The notes: generated from the letters alone by a model not told the origin. A DNA stretch of 64,000 bases from Leptospira harrisiae (GCF_002811945.1 NZ_NPDX01000001.1:558001-622000), one strand, 5' to 3'. Positions 45,581 to 53,461 are shown, numbered from the stretch's first letter. Numbers and translations are program-made.

Positions 45581-45716
45581 AGATCGTTTCTGTTCACAGG
45601 TATTGTAAACTATTTTATCTGCGATAAAGCTTGCGTTTTCCGAAGAATAAAAAGTCGTAACTGGTACCAAATAAATTCTTGACGTTATCATTCTTTGCAA
45701 AAAACTTTTAAGAGTC

Positions 45717-45848
45717 ATGACTAATCAGACAACTTCAAACAGCGAAATCATGGATTCCACGCCTGTTATTGGATTGTCTAACTATGTCCTCACTACTCTC
45801 GTCCTTGTCGTCGTAGTCTCCTCATACATACGTAGCTTTCTGTCATAA
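45717..45848 (+). CDS. Branched-chain leader peptide upstream of acetolactate synthase
   Basis: A 43-codon ORF not usually annotated, ATG at 45717. Fifteen of its residues are Val, Leu or Ile, with a dense stretch YVLTTLVLVVVVSSY (residues 23-37) that has seven of these in a row counted from Leu28. It stops 72 bp before the acetolactate synthase start. A TTGACG -35-like box lies at 45679-45684, but no good -10 box was found; the AAGAG ribosome site is close to the ATG. As with ivbL/ilvL leaders, ribosome stalling at scarce charged Val/Leu tRNA would report branched-chain amino acid levels. The peptide itself probably has no function. An alternative internal start is the ATG at 45750. Confidence 0.75.
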   Translation: MTNQTTSNSEIMDSTPVIGLSNYVLTTLVLVVVVSSYIRSFLS

Positions 45849-45919
45849 AATTTTCCTTAGTTTCCTCGGTCGACAGAAAGCAGAAGTCGACGGGGAAACC
45901 AACTAAGGAGAGTGTCTTT
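45835..45919 (+). promoter_or_regulatory. Attenuator-like RNA structure sequestering the ilvB ribosome site
   Basis: Two mutually exclusive pairings are visible. Sequestering form: TCCTTAGTT (45854-45862) with AACTAAGGA (45901-45909), TTTCC (45861-45865) with GGAAA (45894-45898), and GTCGAC (45869-45874) with GTCGAC (45886-45891). This buries the AAGGAG ribosome site (45905-45910) of the synthase gene, whose ATG is at 45920. Alternative form: GCTTTCTGTC (45835-45844, the last leader codons) pairs perfectly with GACAGAAAGC (45872-45881), which would break the inner GTCGAC stem. A ribosome stalled at the Val/Leu codons leaves the first segment free and so exposes the ribosome site; a ribosome at the leader stop covers it. 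There is no U-run, so control of translation is more likely than termination. Confidence 0.65.
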
Positions 45920-47611
45920 ATGTCGGAACAAATCACCGTAAGCCAATATATCATACGTTTTTTAGAATCAAAAGGAATTTCTTGGATACCAGGTGTACCT
46001 GGCGGAACCATCCTCCCTTTATATGAAAGTTTAGCAGAATCAACCATCGAACATGTGTTAGCAAGGCATGAACAAGGCGCAGGATTCATAACGCAAGGTA
46101 GAGCAAGGAGCACGGGTGAAGTGAGTGTCGTGTTTGTATCTTCGGGTCCAGGTGTTGCCAATCTGATCACTGCTGTTGCAGATGCACAAAGGGATTCAGT
46201 TCCTTTACTAGTATTTTCCGGGCAAGTTCCATTGTCCTTAATGGGAACCGATGCTTTTCAAGAATTGCCAACGACAAAGATCGTATCGCCAATTGTTAAA
46301 AAAGTTTATTTGATCCAAGAGCCAAACCAAATCATTGAAACATTAGAGGAAGCATATCGTATATGCGGCGAAGGAAAGATGGGACCAGTTTGGATTGATT
46401 TACCTAAAGACATTCAAACACAAACGATTACATTAGTTAATGAATATATGGATTTTTCCTCATCCCAGAATTCAAATCAAAGAGTCTTATTGGACAATTT
46501 AGACGATTTATCCTTTGAAAGTATGGATTTGTTTTTACAAGAATTCAAAACTCTACTAGAGAATTCTAAGTTTCCCTTATTGTATGTAGGTGGGGGCGCA
46601 AAAAAGGAATACTTAAGGTTAAGAGAGTTTGTTTCTCGTTTTCAAATACCATCAGTAACGACTCTTATGGGTCTTGGAATTTTTGAAAAAGAAGATCCTA
46701 TGAATTTAGGAATGATGGGCATGCATGGTACAGTAGCTGCGAATGAAGCACTCGGTGTTTGTGATTTGCTTATTGCGATTGGAGTTCGTTTTGATGATCG
46801 TGCTACGGGTGCTATTCAAAAATTTTGTAACCAAGCGAAAGTCATTCATATTGATATTGACACTCGGGAAATTGGCAAAAATAAATCTGTTAATTTGAGT
46901 TTACAAAAAGATATCTCTGAGGTTCTTCCCTTTCTATTAGAAGAAGAATTTTCGATTGAAAATAAAGACTCTTTGTTACAGATCGAAACTTGGAAACATA
47001 TTCCAGAAGAACATCCAATGAAATCTATCCTCTCAGACTTTGCTTCGGTTTTGCCAAGTGGAGAACATTTTGTACTCACGGACGTAGGCCAACACCAGAT
47101 GTGGGTTGCTCAGTATTTTCCTTTGATTCATCCGATGTCTTGGATTACTTCCGGTGGGCAGGGTACTATGGGTTTTGGTCTTCCGACAGCGATTGGCGTT
47201 GCTTTAAGTCATAAAGAAGCTCATGTTTTTTGTTTTACAGGCGATGGATCCATCATGATGAACTTACAAGAATTATCTACACTAAAGGAACATAACTTAA
47301 ATGTAAAAATAATCTTAATCAATAATGAACATTTAGGGCTAGTGAAACAGCAACAAGATCTTTTTTACGGAAGTTTGTACTCTGGTTCTAAATTTCATTT
47401 TCATCCTGACTTTTCTATGTTATGCCAGTCTTTCGAAATTGGATATTATGAGTGGGATTGGAAGTTAGGGGTTAATGAATTAGAAAAAGTTTTGGAAACA
47501 GAAGGGCCGGGTATCATTGAGGTGAGAGTACCCTCGAGTTGGGGAGTGTATCCATTTGTCCCCGGTGGAAAATCCAACCAAGAGTATATCCTCGAAAAGA
47601 TTGTGTCTTAA
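45920..47611 (+). CDS. ilvB: Acetolactate synthase large subunit (anabolic AHAS)
   Basis: First common step of valine, leucine and isoleucine synthesis: condensation of pyruvate with pyruvate or 2-oxobutyrate, using thiamine diphosphate. A 563-residue enzyme with catalytic Glu51 in ARHEQGAGF, SSGPGVANLITAVADAQRDS, the FAD-site motif RFDDRATGAIQKF that marks biosynthetic AHAS, and the ThDP motif GDGSIMMNLQEL with NNEHLGLVKQQQ. No regulatory small subunit (ilvN/ilvH) is seen adjacent; the next gene is convergent glnK. Expression is probably controlled by the leader structure described at 45717-45919, as the AAGGAG ribosome site lies in its 3' arm. Confidence 0.93.
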   Translation: MSEQITVSQYIIRFLESKGISWIPGVPGGTILPLYESLAESTIEHVLARHEQGAGFITQGRARSTGEVSVVFVSSGPGVANLITAVADAQRDSVPLLVFSGQVPLSLMGTDAFQELPTTKIVSPIVKKVYLIQEPNQIIETLEEAYRICGEGKMGPVWIDLPKDIQTQTITLVNEYMDFSSSQNSNQRVLLDNLDDLSFESMDLFLQEFKTLLENSKFPLLYVGGGAKKEYLRLREFVSRFQIPSVTTLMGLGIFEKEDPMNLGMMGMHGTVAANEALGVCDLLIAIGVRFDDRATGAIQKFCNQAKVIHIDIDTREIGKNKSVNLSLQKDISEVLPFLLEEEFSIENKDSLLQIETWKHIPEEHPMKSILSDFASVLPSGEHFVLTDVGQHQMWVAQYFPLIHPMSWITSGGQGTMGFGLPTAIGVALSHKEAHVFCFTGDGSIMMNLQELSTLKEHNLNVKIILINNEHLGLVKQQQDLFYGSLYSGSKFHFHPDFSMLCQSFEIGYYEWDWKLGVNELEKVLETEGPGIIEVRVPSSWGVYPFVPGGKSNQEYILEKIVS

Positions 47612-47618
47612 TGATGAA

Positions 47619-47643
47619 CTCCGAGGGAAAAAATCCCTCGGAG
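47619..47643. terminator. Hairpin between ilvB and glnK
   Basis: CTCCGAGGGA and its complement TCCCTCGGAG around a 5-6 base A loop, lying between the convergent stops of ilvB and glnK. A stable 10-bp stem, but no T-run on either side; it may still mark both 3' ends. Confidence 0.5.
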
Positions 47644-47656
47644 CACCAAATATTTA

Positions 47657-48004
47657 TTAGATGGCTTTGTTTCCTCGTTCGCCGCTTCGAATACGGATTA
47701 CTTCCTCTAGTGGCATGACAAAGATTTTTCCATCGCCAATTTTACCTTCAGGTCCTGTTTTTGCAGCTTTTAAAATGGCATCAACAGTAGGTTTGACAAA
47801 CTCATCATTGACTGCGATTTCTAATCTTACCTTTCGGAGAAGGTTCACTTGGTATTCATGTCCGCGGAATACTTCTGTTTTTCCTTTTTGTTGGCCATAA
47901 CCTTGAACATCACTTACTGTTAAACGATAGATTTCATTTTTCGTAAGTTCGTTTTTTACTTCTTCTAACTTATGTGGTTGGATGATTGCAATGACTAATT
48001 TCAT
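47657..48004 (-). CDS. glnK: P-II nitrogen regulatory protein GlnK
   Basis: A 115-residue trimeric P-II signal protein that binds 2-oxoglutarate, ATP and ADP and gates the ammonium transporter. The uridylylation site Tyr51 lies in the T-loop motif VFRGHEYQVNLL, and the C-terminal GKIGDGKIFVMPLEEVIRIR (B-loop) is complete. The gene follows amtB by 5 bp on the minus strand, the usual amtB-glnK pairing, and GlnK is expected to block AmtB at high nitrogen. It is shorter than E. coli GlnB only at the tail. Confidence 0.95.
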   Translation of the reverse strand: MKLVIAIIQPHKLEEVKNELTKNEIYRLTVSDVQGYGQQKGKTEVFRGHEYQVNLLRKVRLEIAVNDEFVKPTVDAILKAAKTGPEGKIGDGKIFVMPLEEVIRIRSGERGNKAI

Positions 48005-48009
48005 TTTGA

Positions 48010-49299
48010 TTACCTAATATCATATCCTTTTTCACCATGGATCTCTTGGTCGAGCCCGGTGACTTCTTTGTCTTCTTCGATTCTAAAACCAATTGTTTTT
48101 TCGATTACAAGTGCAAGTATGTAAGAAACAACAAATGAATAGATTCCCGTGACTACGACACTGAGCACTTGAGCAGTGATTTGGTTTCCTAAAGTCATTC
48201 CCTCAGCTAACTCTAAGGCAAAAATCCCTGTGAGAATTGCTCCAAACGCCCCACCTACACCATGAATACCAAAAGCATCGAGTGTATCATCATAACGAAG
48301 TTTACCCTTCAGTAAAATTGCCATATAACATATTGGTGAAACTAAAAATCCCATAATGATGGCTCCTTGCACTCCCACATAACCAGAAGCAGGTGTGATG
48401 ACAACAAGGCCTGCCACAATGCCAGAAGCTGCTCCGAGTGCAGTTGCCTTTTTTGTATGCAACCATTCAATGAGTAGCCAACTTGCTCCTGCAGCAGCAG
48501 GTGCGATGAGTGTCACTAAAAATGCTCTTGCGGCAAGTCCGTTTACAGAAAGTCCAGAGCCAGCATTGAATCCAAACCAACCAAACCACAATAAACCAGA
48601 TCCAAGTAACGTATAAGTCATGTTATTTGGGTGAGTTAGTAATCCAGCATCACCTTTCCGTTTTCCGATGACGATGGCAGCGGCAAGACCGGCAATTCCT
48701 GAGATCAAATGAACTACGGTTCCTCCTGCAAAATCAAGGGCATTCATTTTTAATAACCAACCTGAATCGGCCCATACCCAATGTGCTACTGGGTCATAAA
48801 CTAACGTTGACCATACGAGAATAAACACAACGTAGGCTGATAGTTTAATTCTTTCTGCGATTGCACCGGAGATAAGAGCAGGAGTGATGATCGCAAACAT
48901 TCCTTGGAATAGAAAATGAACGTAAGTTGGGATAGTTCCTTTTACTGAATCAATGTCGATTCCATTTAAAAATACTAAATCGAAATTCCCGAAATAAGGA
49001 TTTTCGCCAGAAAAAGCAAAACTATATCCAAAGATAGTCCACTGTAATGTCATCACTATGATCGCAACAAAACTATGCATCATCGTTGATAGAACATTTT
49101 TGGAACGGACAATACCACCATAGAACAAGGCAAGTCCTGGGATCATAAAAAACACAAATGCGGAAGAAACTAACATCCATGCTGTATCAGATTTATCGAT
49201 GGTAGGGGAGGATGGTAGTTCTCCTTCTGCGGCGAGGAAACCGGGCAGAAGGAAAAGTGCACATACCAACAAAGGCCGTAAGACCAATTGTATTTTCAT
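48010..49299 (-). CDS. amtB: Ammonium transporter AmtB
   Basis: An 11-helix inner-membrane ammonium channel preceded by a cleavable signal peptide (LVLRPLLVCALFLLPGFLAA). The open frame runs to 49347, but the ATG at 49299 is the natural start, giving 429 residues. The pore's twin histidines appear in AGGTVVHLISG and AFGIHGVGGAFG. The conserved cytoplasmic C-terminus (TGLDQEIHGEKGYDIR) is what GlnK binds. It is upstream of glnK in the same unit and divergent from gpx, with 328 bp between. No nitrogen-type promoter such as sigma-54 was recognised there. Confidence 0.96.
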   Translation of the reverse strand: MKIQLVLRPLLVCALFLLPGFLAAEGELPSSPTIDKSDTAWMLVSSAFVFFMIPGLALFYGGIVRSKNVLSTMMHSFVAIIVMTLQWTIFGYSFAFSGENPYFGNFDLVFLNGIDIDSVKGTIPTYVHFLFQGMFAIITPALISGAIAERIKLSAYVVFILVWSTLVYDPVAHWVWADSGWLLKMNALDFAGGTVVHLISGIAGLAAAIVIGKRKGDAGLLTHPNNMTYTLLGSGLLWFGWFGFNAGSGLSVNGLAARAFLVTLIAPAAAGASWLLIEWLHTKKATALGAASGIVAGLVVITPASGYVGVQGAIIMGFLVSPICYMAILLKGKLRYDDTLDAFGIHGVGGAFGAILTGIFALELAEGMTLGNQITAQVLSVVVTGIYSFVVSYILALVIEKTIGFRIEEDKEVTGLDQEIHGEKGYDIR

Positions 49300-49468
49300 T
49301 GTTTGCTCCAAATATCTTTTCGAGATGCGAAATAAAATTCGTATCATTACGATTGGTGTCTCTTTTGAAGGCGAGTCAATTCTGCAAAACTAGGAACTTT
49401 TTTGAAAAAAATATTCGGGAATCGGGAAGGTGATCGCAAGATTGCTAATGGCGTGTTAAGGCGACGGT

Positions 49469-49512
49469 ATTGGGTGGCGGGTCTAGTTCCCCACCCGAGT
49501 CAGGGCGGGGAT
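49469..49512 (+). repeat. Dispersed GC-rich hairpin repeat, copy A
   Basis: ATTGGGTGGCGGGT (49469-49482), CCCCACCC (49489-49496) and AGGGCGGGGAT (49502-49512) occur in the same order as in copy B at 51913-51960. GGGTGG pairs with CCACCC, giving a stem-loop. The surroundings are AT-rich. Function is unknown; it may be a small interspersed element or a shared leader RNA motif. Confidence 0.6.
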
Positions 49513-49585
49513 ATCCTAATTCCAGCCATATCCACCCGAAAACGTGAAAGAATTTCCCTATTTTCAGCAAAAAGATTGAACAAAA

Positions 49586-49605
49586 TTAGATTGTGCACAA
49601 TCTAA
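49586..49605. promoter_or_regulatory. 20-bp perfect palindrome, likely OhrR-type operator
   Basis: TTAGATTGTGCACAATCTAA reads the same on both strands. It ends 22 bp before the gpx ATG and lies next to the operon that encodes an OhrR-like MarR regulator. Dyads of about this size are typical MarR-family operators, so repression of gpx-ohrR, released on peroxide oxidation, is a good guess. A -35-like TTGAAC (49576-49581) lies at its left side. Confidence 0.6.
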
Positions 49606-49627
49606 ATAATACTTACGGAGAAAATAG

Positions 49628-50113
49628 ATGTCAGAAGAATTTTACAAAATTAAAGTGAAACGTGGATCCGAGGAAGTCCCTTTGGAGCAGTTCAAAGACA
49701 AAGTGCTTTTGATAGTGAATACTGCGAGCGAGTGTGGCTTTACCCCTCAATACAAAGGCCTTCAAGAAACTTATGATCGTTATAAAGCAAAAGGATTAGA
49801 AGTTTTGGCGTTCCCGTGCAACCAGTTCGGTCAACAAGAACCAGGAACAGATGCTGAAATTAAGTTGTTTTGTGAAAGAACATTCTCAACTACTTTTCCA
49901 ATCTTTTCCAAATTGGAAGTGAACGGACCAAATACTGATCCACTCTACCAACATCTTAAAAAACAGGCTCCAGGGATTTTTGGTTCCGTTGACATTAAAT
50001 GGAATTTTACAAAGTTCTTGATCGACAAACAAGGGAATGTGGTGAAAAGATACGCGCCAATTACAAAACCCGAAGATATTGAAAAGGATATCGAAAAACT
50101 TGTCAAAGCATAA
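49628..50113 (+). CDS. Glutathione peroxidase (thiol peroxidase type)
   Basis: A 161-residue cytoplasmic peroxidase that reduces H2O2 and organic hydroperoxides with thioredoxin or glutathione. The peroxidatic Cys36 is in NTASECGFTPQYKGL, so it is a Cys rather than selenocysteine enzyme. The second signature FPCNQFGQQEPG and the Trp in WNFTKFLIDKQGNV complete the catalytic set, and the length is normal. The ATG follows GGAG at a suitable distance. The OhrR-like gene overlaps its end, which ties peroxide detoxification to peroxide sensing. Confidence 0.93.
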   Translation: MSEEFYKIKVKRGSEEVPLEQFKDKVLLIVNTASECGFTPQYKGLQETYDRYKAKGLEVLAFPCNQFGQQEPGTDAEIKLFCERTFSTTFPIFSKLEVNGPNTDPLYQHLKKQAPGIFGSVDIKWNFTKFLIDKQGNVVKRYAPITKPEDIEKDIEKLVKA

Positions 50114-50540
50114 GAGTCCAACAGATGAGGTTCTTCTTTTGAAGAACCAAATTTGTTTTTCTTTATATTCTTCAATGCATCGTTTGATGAAGATCTACCG
50201 CCCGCTTCTTGCAGAAGTGGGACTTACGTATCCGCAATACCTTGTGATGTTGGTACTTTGGGAAGATGAGAAAATTACAGTGAGTGGGCTTGGAGAACGC
50301 CTACAGTTGGACTCTGGAACATTAACTCCTTTATTAAAGAGATTAGAACAAAATGGGTTTGTTGAGCGTAAGAGAAGTTCTGAAGATGAACGTGTAGTGT
50401 TTGTTTCTCTTACGAAAAATGGAAAACATTTACGGGAAAAGGCAAAGGCCATACCTGAACAGATTTTTTGTCTATCAGGGATTGAAGAGAACCAAGCAAT
50501 CCAGTTGAAAGAAATTTTAGACGAACTTGCCCAAGCATAA
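50079..50540 (+). CDS. OhrR/MarR-family peroxide-sensing repressor
   Basis: A winged-helix MarR-type regulator of up to 153 residues. The OhrR hallmark is clear: KNQICFSLYSSMHRLMKIYR with the redox-active Cys (Cys26 from this start), then LLAEVGLTYPQYLVMLVLWE. The DNA-reading part is LDSGTLTPLLKRLEQNGFVE followed by the wing RKRSSEDERVVFVSL. Oxidation of the Cys by organic hydroperoxide should release DNA. No ATG fits; TTG at 50079 or 50100 overlaps gpx by 35 or 14 bp, so translation is coupled to gpx. Its likely operator is the palindrome at 49586-49605. Confidence 0.9.
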   Translation: MKRISKNLSKHKSPTDEVLLLKNQICFSLYSSMHRLMKIYRPLLAEVGLTYPQYLVMLVLWEDEKITVSGLGERLQLDSGTLTPLLKRLEQNGFVERKRSSEDERVVFVSLTKNGKHLREKAKAIPEQIFCLSGIEENQAIQLKEILDELAQA

Positions 50541-50668
50541 AAGAAATCTAAATATCTAGAAATAGTTATCGACTTTTTTCTTGACTTGAAATTCAATTCC
50601 GGAAAGGATCTAACATCGTTTAGGTTCATTTTCATTGTTGCCTAAAAAAGCGAAGGTTCATTGCTCAT

Positions 50669-51796
50669 ATGCCGAGACTTATTTCCTCACTTTGCTTTTT
50701 TATCTTATTATTTATAGTTTCCTGCAAAAATCCATTTTCCGAAAATCCATGTGATCCCAATGGGCAAAAGTTTATAGACTCATTGCTGTTAAAATGGGCA
50801 ACTTCGGATAAGAGTGCTACTTGTGGTAAAGTATACCTCCCGGTAATCCCCAAGGAAATCTTAGAGTATTCAATTCCTAGTTTGGGAGTAACTGGGATCA
50901 TCAAAGGGAACCAGATTGTAATCACTTCCGAATCAATCGTGGCAATCTCTTCTTATGTTGCTAATTTTAAAACTAATGGTGTCTCTGTTACTGTCGATGG
51001 GGTTCCACAAACGAGTGGTGTGACTTCCAATTCCTATCTATCTCCATTGAAGTACATTGTGACCGGTGCGGATGGAAGCACAAATGAATACACAATACAA
51101 ATGGTTGCTCCTCGCGTTTTGGGTTCTGGTTCCCTTCGGCTTTGGTTTAAAGCAGACCAACTAACGCTGAATGATGGAGATCCGATTCTAACTTGGTCGG
51201 ATGTTAGTGGTTATGGAAATCATATTACGCAAGCTTCAGCACCGACCATACATACACTTTATAGAAAAGGTCAAGCCAATGGATACCCAGTTGCAGAATT
51301 TAGAAGTGTAAATGTATCAAAGATGAATTTATCTGGCGGAGTTGGATTGTATGTTACTAATAGCGGAAGCGTTTTTTTTGTGATGAAGTTAGTCAATACG
51401 ATTACTGGTGGAATCACTTTAATCAATATACATGGTGGTCAAGGAAGAGAGATTTCTGTAGATCATCCAATTTCGGCATATCTTGTCTGTCGAAATGGTG
51501 CAAGTTGCTCTACCATATCAGCTTTACCAATTCCAAAAAATGAATTTCTGGCGATAGGTTCTGTGCAAATATTGGTGACTTCTGGTCGAGAGTATTGGAA
51601 TGGTAGTTTGAAAAGCCAAGTGCCAATCTCGTATGATTATTCTGGTGGTGCTAGTCCAAATACTATTTATTTAGGTAACGGAAATCTTGATGCGGACATT
51701 GCAGAAGTATTATACTTCAATACAGATCTTTCGGATACAGATGTTGAAAAAGTCTTTTTTTATCTGAATACCAAGTATGGGCTTTCGCCAATGTAG
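50669..51796 (+). CDS. Lipoprotein with Ig-like and LamG-type domains
   Basis: A 375-residue predicted surface lipoprotein. The lipobox is FIVSC (Cys19). Residues about 60-145 are a DUF5018-like beta domain, ending in YIVTGADGSTNEYTIQMV. From about residue 150 a concanavalin/LamG-type jelly roll follows: SGSLRLWFKADQLTLNDGD, LTWSDVSGYGNHITQASA, FFVMKLVNTITGGITLINI, the YLGNGNLDADIAEVLYFN motif that ends the fold. This layout suggests glycan or matrix binding. It is monocistronic, about 125 bp after ohrR, and about 235 bp before the atp operon. Confidence 0.76.
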   Translation: MPRLISSLCFFILLFIVSCKNPFSENPCDPNGQKFIDSLLLKWATSDKSATCGKVYLPVIPKEILEYSIPSLGVTGIIKGNQIVITSESIVAISSYVANFKTNGVSVTVDGVPQTSGVTSNSYLSPLKYIVTGADGSTNEYTIQMVAPRVLGSGSLRLWFKADQLTLNDGDPILTWSDVSGYGNHITQASAPTIHTLYRKGQANGYPVAEFRSVNVSKMNLSGGVGLYVTNSGSVFFVMKLVNTITGGITLINIHGGQGREISVDHPISAYLVCRNGASCSTISALPIPKNEFLAIGSVQILVTSGREYWNGSLKSQVPISYDYSGGASPNTIYLGNGNLDADIAEVLYFNTDLSDTDVEKVFFYLNTKYGLSPM

Positions 51797-51912
51797 AAAC
51801 AAATCAGGAATAGGTTTTGGTTATTTAACAAAAACATGAACTTCCGGTCATAAAAAAAGGGAAATGTTGATTTCTTTTATACAAACCAACAAACATGTGA
51901 TATATGGTAGCC

Positions 51913-51960
51913 ATTGGGTGGCGGGTGGATTACCCCACCCAGTTCGATTAGGGCGGGGAT
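51913..51960 (+). repeat. Dispersed GC-rich hairpin repeat, copy B
   Basis: The same ordered blocks as copy A: ATTGGGTGGCGGGT (51913-51926), CCCCACCC (51933-51940) and AGGGCGGGGAT (51950-51960), with four extra bases before the last block. The GGGTGG/CCACCC stem is conserved. It lies 73 bp upstream of the atp operon. Confidence 0.6.
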
Positions 51961-52032
51961 CTCTACCATTCTATCCCCCACGCACTCCCAATCCTACTTG
52001 CCCCCATATCCCTATCTCACAAACTACAACCA

Positions 52033-52413
52033 ATGGATCTAAACACAATCAATCTCAAAAGGTTCCATCTACACTATTTTAGTTACTTACTTCTTATATT
52101 CATTCTAAGTCTCCCACTAACAATAGGTTTGGTGGCGGATGGATATCGAATGATTTTTTATTTCGGTGGAGCTATGTCCTTTGCCATCCAAATGGCAATT
52201 TTGCAACTGAGATTTCTTCCGAGAAAAATACCAGCCCTAGCAGAGTCAGGCTTCCCTTTTTTCACAGTATTCCTCTCCTTTTTTCTAAATTTGGGCATTT
52301 TGACCGCTTTGCAGGTCTTAAAGTACCCTTTTGAGGCAACTTCTGGATTTTTAATTGCCTATTTCGTCCACCTTCTTTTCCTTGTATTTGCGAGCTATTT
52401 CAGTGGAAAATAA
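52033..52413 (+). CDS. atpI: AtpI-like membrane protein heading the ATP synthase operon
   Basis: A 126-residue protein with four predicted helices (YFSYLLLIFILSLPLTIGLV, then MIFYFGGAMSFAIQMAIL, FFTVFLSFFLNLGILTAL, and FLIAYFVHLLFLVFASYF). Position first in the operon, length and helix count match AtpI, which helps c-ring assembly. Sequence similarity is weak in this family, so the name rests on context. Its stop is overlapped by the atpB GTG start. Confidence 0.75.
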   Translation: MDLNTINLKRFHLHYFSYLLLIFILSLPLTIGLVADGYRMIFYFGGAMSFAIQMAILQLRFLPRKIPALAESGFPFFTVFLSFFLNLGILTALQVLKYPFEATSGFLIAYFVHLLFLVFASYFSGK

Positions 52414-53461
52414 GTCTAAATATCGGTTTTTTTTATCATTTTTATTAGTTTTTTCCCTTAGTTTTACGAATGTTTTTGCAAACGATTCGGAAGGGCACGG
52501 CTCTGATGAGGGCTTCGATTTCAGTGAAGTGATGGCGCACCACTTAGGGGATGCTCCCATTTTCCCTCTCAATTTTGGTGGTTCCATCGTCACAGAAGGA
52601 CAACCTGGATTTGACGCAGAAAACCACGATGTTTTTGTAAACCATGACGGTGTGAAATACCACTATGTTGGTGGCCTCGACCTTCACATCACCAAACGAG
52701 TGACCATGATGTGGATCGCTTGTTTTTTTATGTTCATTATCTTTATCCCAGCGGCTAATTTGATTTCAAGGAACCCTAAAAAAGTTCATAACAAATTCAC
52801 ATCTGGTGTAGAGGCTTTCATATCTTATCTAAAAGAAAACGTTGTGGATGCATCCCTTGATCACCACGGACATTCTTATTACCACTATATCTTCTCGTTG
52901 TTTTTCTTTATCCTTTTCTGTAACTTGTTTGGCCTCATTCCTTCGATCGGTGAGTTAACTGTTGCCGCTTCTGATGGACTTGTGGCTCTCGGAGTTTTCG
53001 AACATACACCACATTCTCTTCATACCTTTGGAGAGATTTGGTCAGGAATCACACCAACGGGGGACATCAGTGTCACTCTGTCTTTGGCATCCATTACATT
53101 ACTTACTATTTACGGAACGGCATTCACTTACCAAGGAATTTCCTTCGTAGCACACGCGGTTCCAAAGGGAGTTCCACTTCCACTCTGGCCTCTTATGTGG
53201 GTTCTTGAATTTATCGTCACTCATATTGCACGTTCTTTTGCGTTAACCATGAGGTTACTTGCCAACATGACAGCAGGACACGTTATGATCCTTGCGTTAC
53301 TTGGGTTTATTTTTATGAGCGAAAATTGGCTCATCGCACCTGTATCTGTTCTCAGTTCAGTGCTCATTTACTTTTTAGAACTACTTGTAGCTTTTTTACA
53401 AGCGTTCATTTTCTCACTGCTCACAACCGTGTTCATCGGAACTGTGATGCATAGACATTAA
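52403..53461 (+). CDS. atpB: ATP synthase F0 subunit a
   Basis: Proton-channel half of F0, 352 residues with a GTG at 52403 that overlaps atpI by 11 bp; the frame is open farther upstream, but only this start gives a signal-like N-terminus (RFFLSFLLVFSLSFTNVFA). An unusually long periplasmic N-terminal part of about 110 residues precedes the first common helix. The conserved helices end in HIARSFALTMRLLANMTAGH, which holds the essential Arg and the family's NMTAGH signature. The last helix is LLTTVFIGTVMHRH. The long N-terminus is a known feature of some spirochaetal and delta-type a subunits. Confidence 0.92.
   Translation: MENKSKYRFFLSFLLVFSLSFTNVFANDSEGHGSDEGFDFSEVMAHHLGDAPIFPLNFGGSIVTEGQPGFDAENHDVFVNHDGVKYHYVGGLDLHITKRVTMMWIACFFMFIIFIPAANLISRNPKKVHNKFTSGVEAFISYLKENVVDASLDHHGHSYYHYIFSLFFFILFCNLFGLIPSIGELTVAASDGLVALGVFEHTPHSLHTFGEIWSGITPTGDISVTLSLASITLLTIYGTAFTYQGISFVAHAVPKGVPLPLWPLMWVLEFIVTHIARSFALTMRLLANMTAGHVMILALLGFIFMSENWLIAPVSVLSSVLIYFLELLVAFLQAFIFSLLTTVFIGTVMHRH

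Larger units (their letters stand above)
49300..49627. other. Intergenic region between amtB and gpx
   Basis: A 328-bp divergent promoter region without a convincing gene. It holds a GC-rich hairpin repeat (49469-49512) also found at 51913-51960, and a perfect 20-bp palindrome (49586-49605) close to the gpx start. ORFs crossing the repeat look like chance. Confidence 0.5.

Noticed and set aside
49402..49605. 67-residue ORF in the amtB-gpx gap
   Set aside because: It spans the repeat and ends in the 20-bp palindrome, so it is regulatory DNA rather than a gene.
51864..52082. 72-residue plus-strand ORF before the atp operon
   Set aside because: It runs through the GC-rich hairpin repeat and into atpI in another frame, so it is likely chance.
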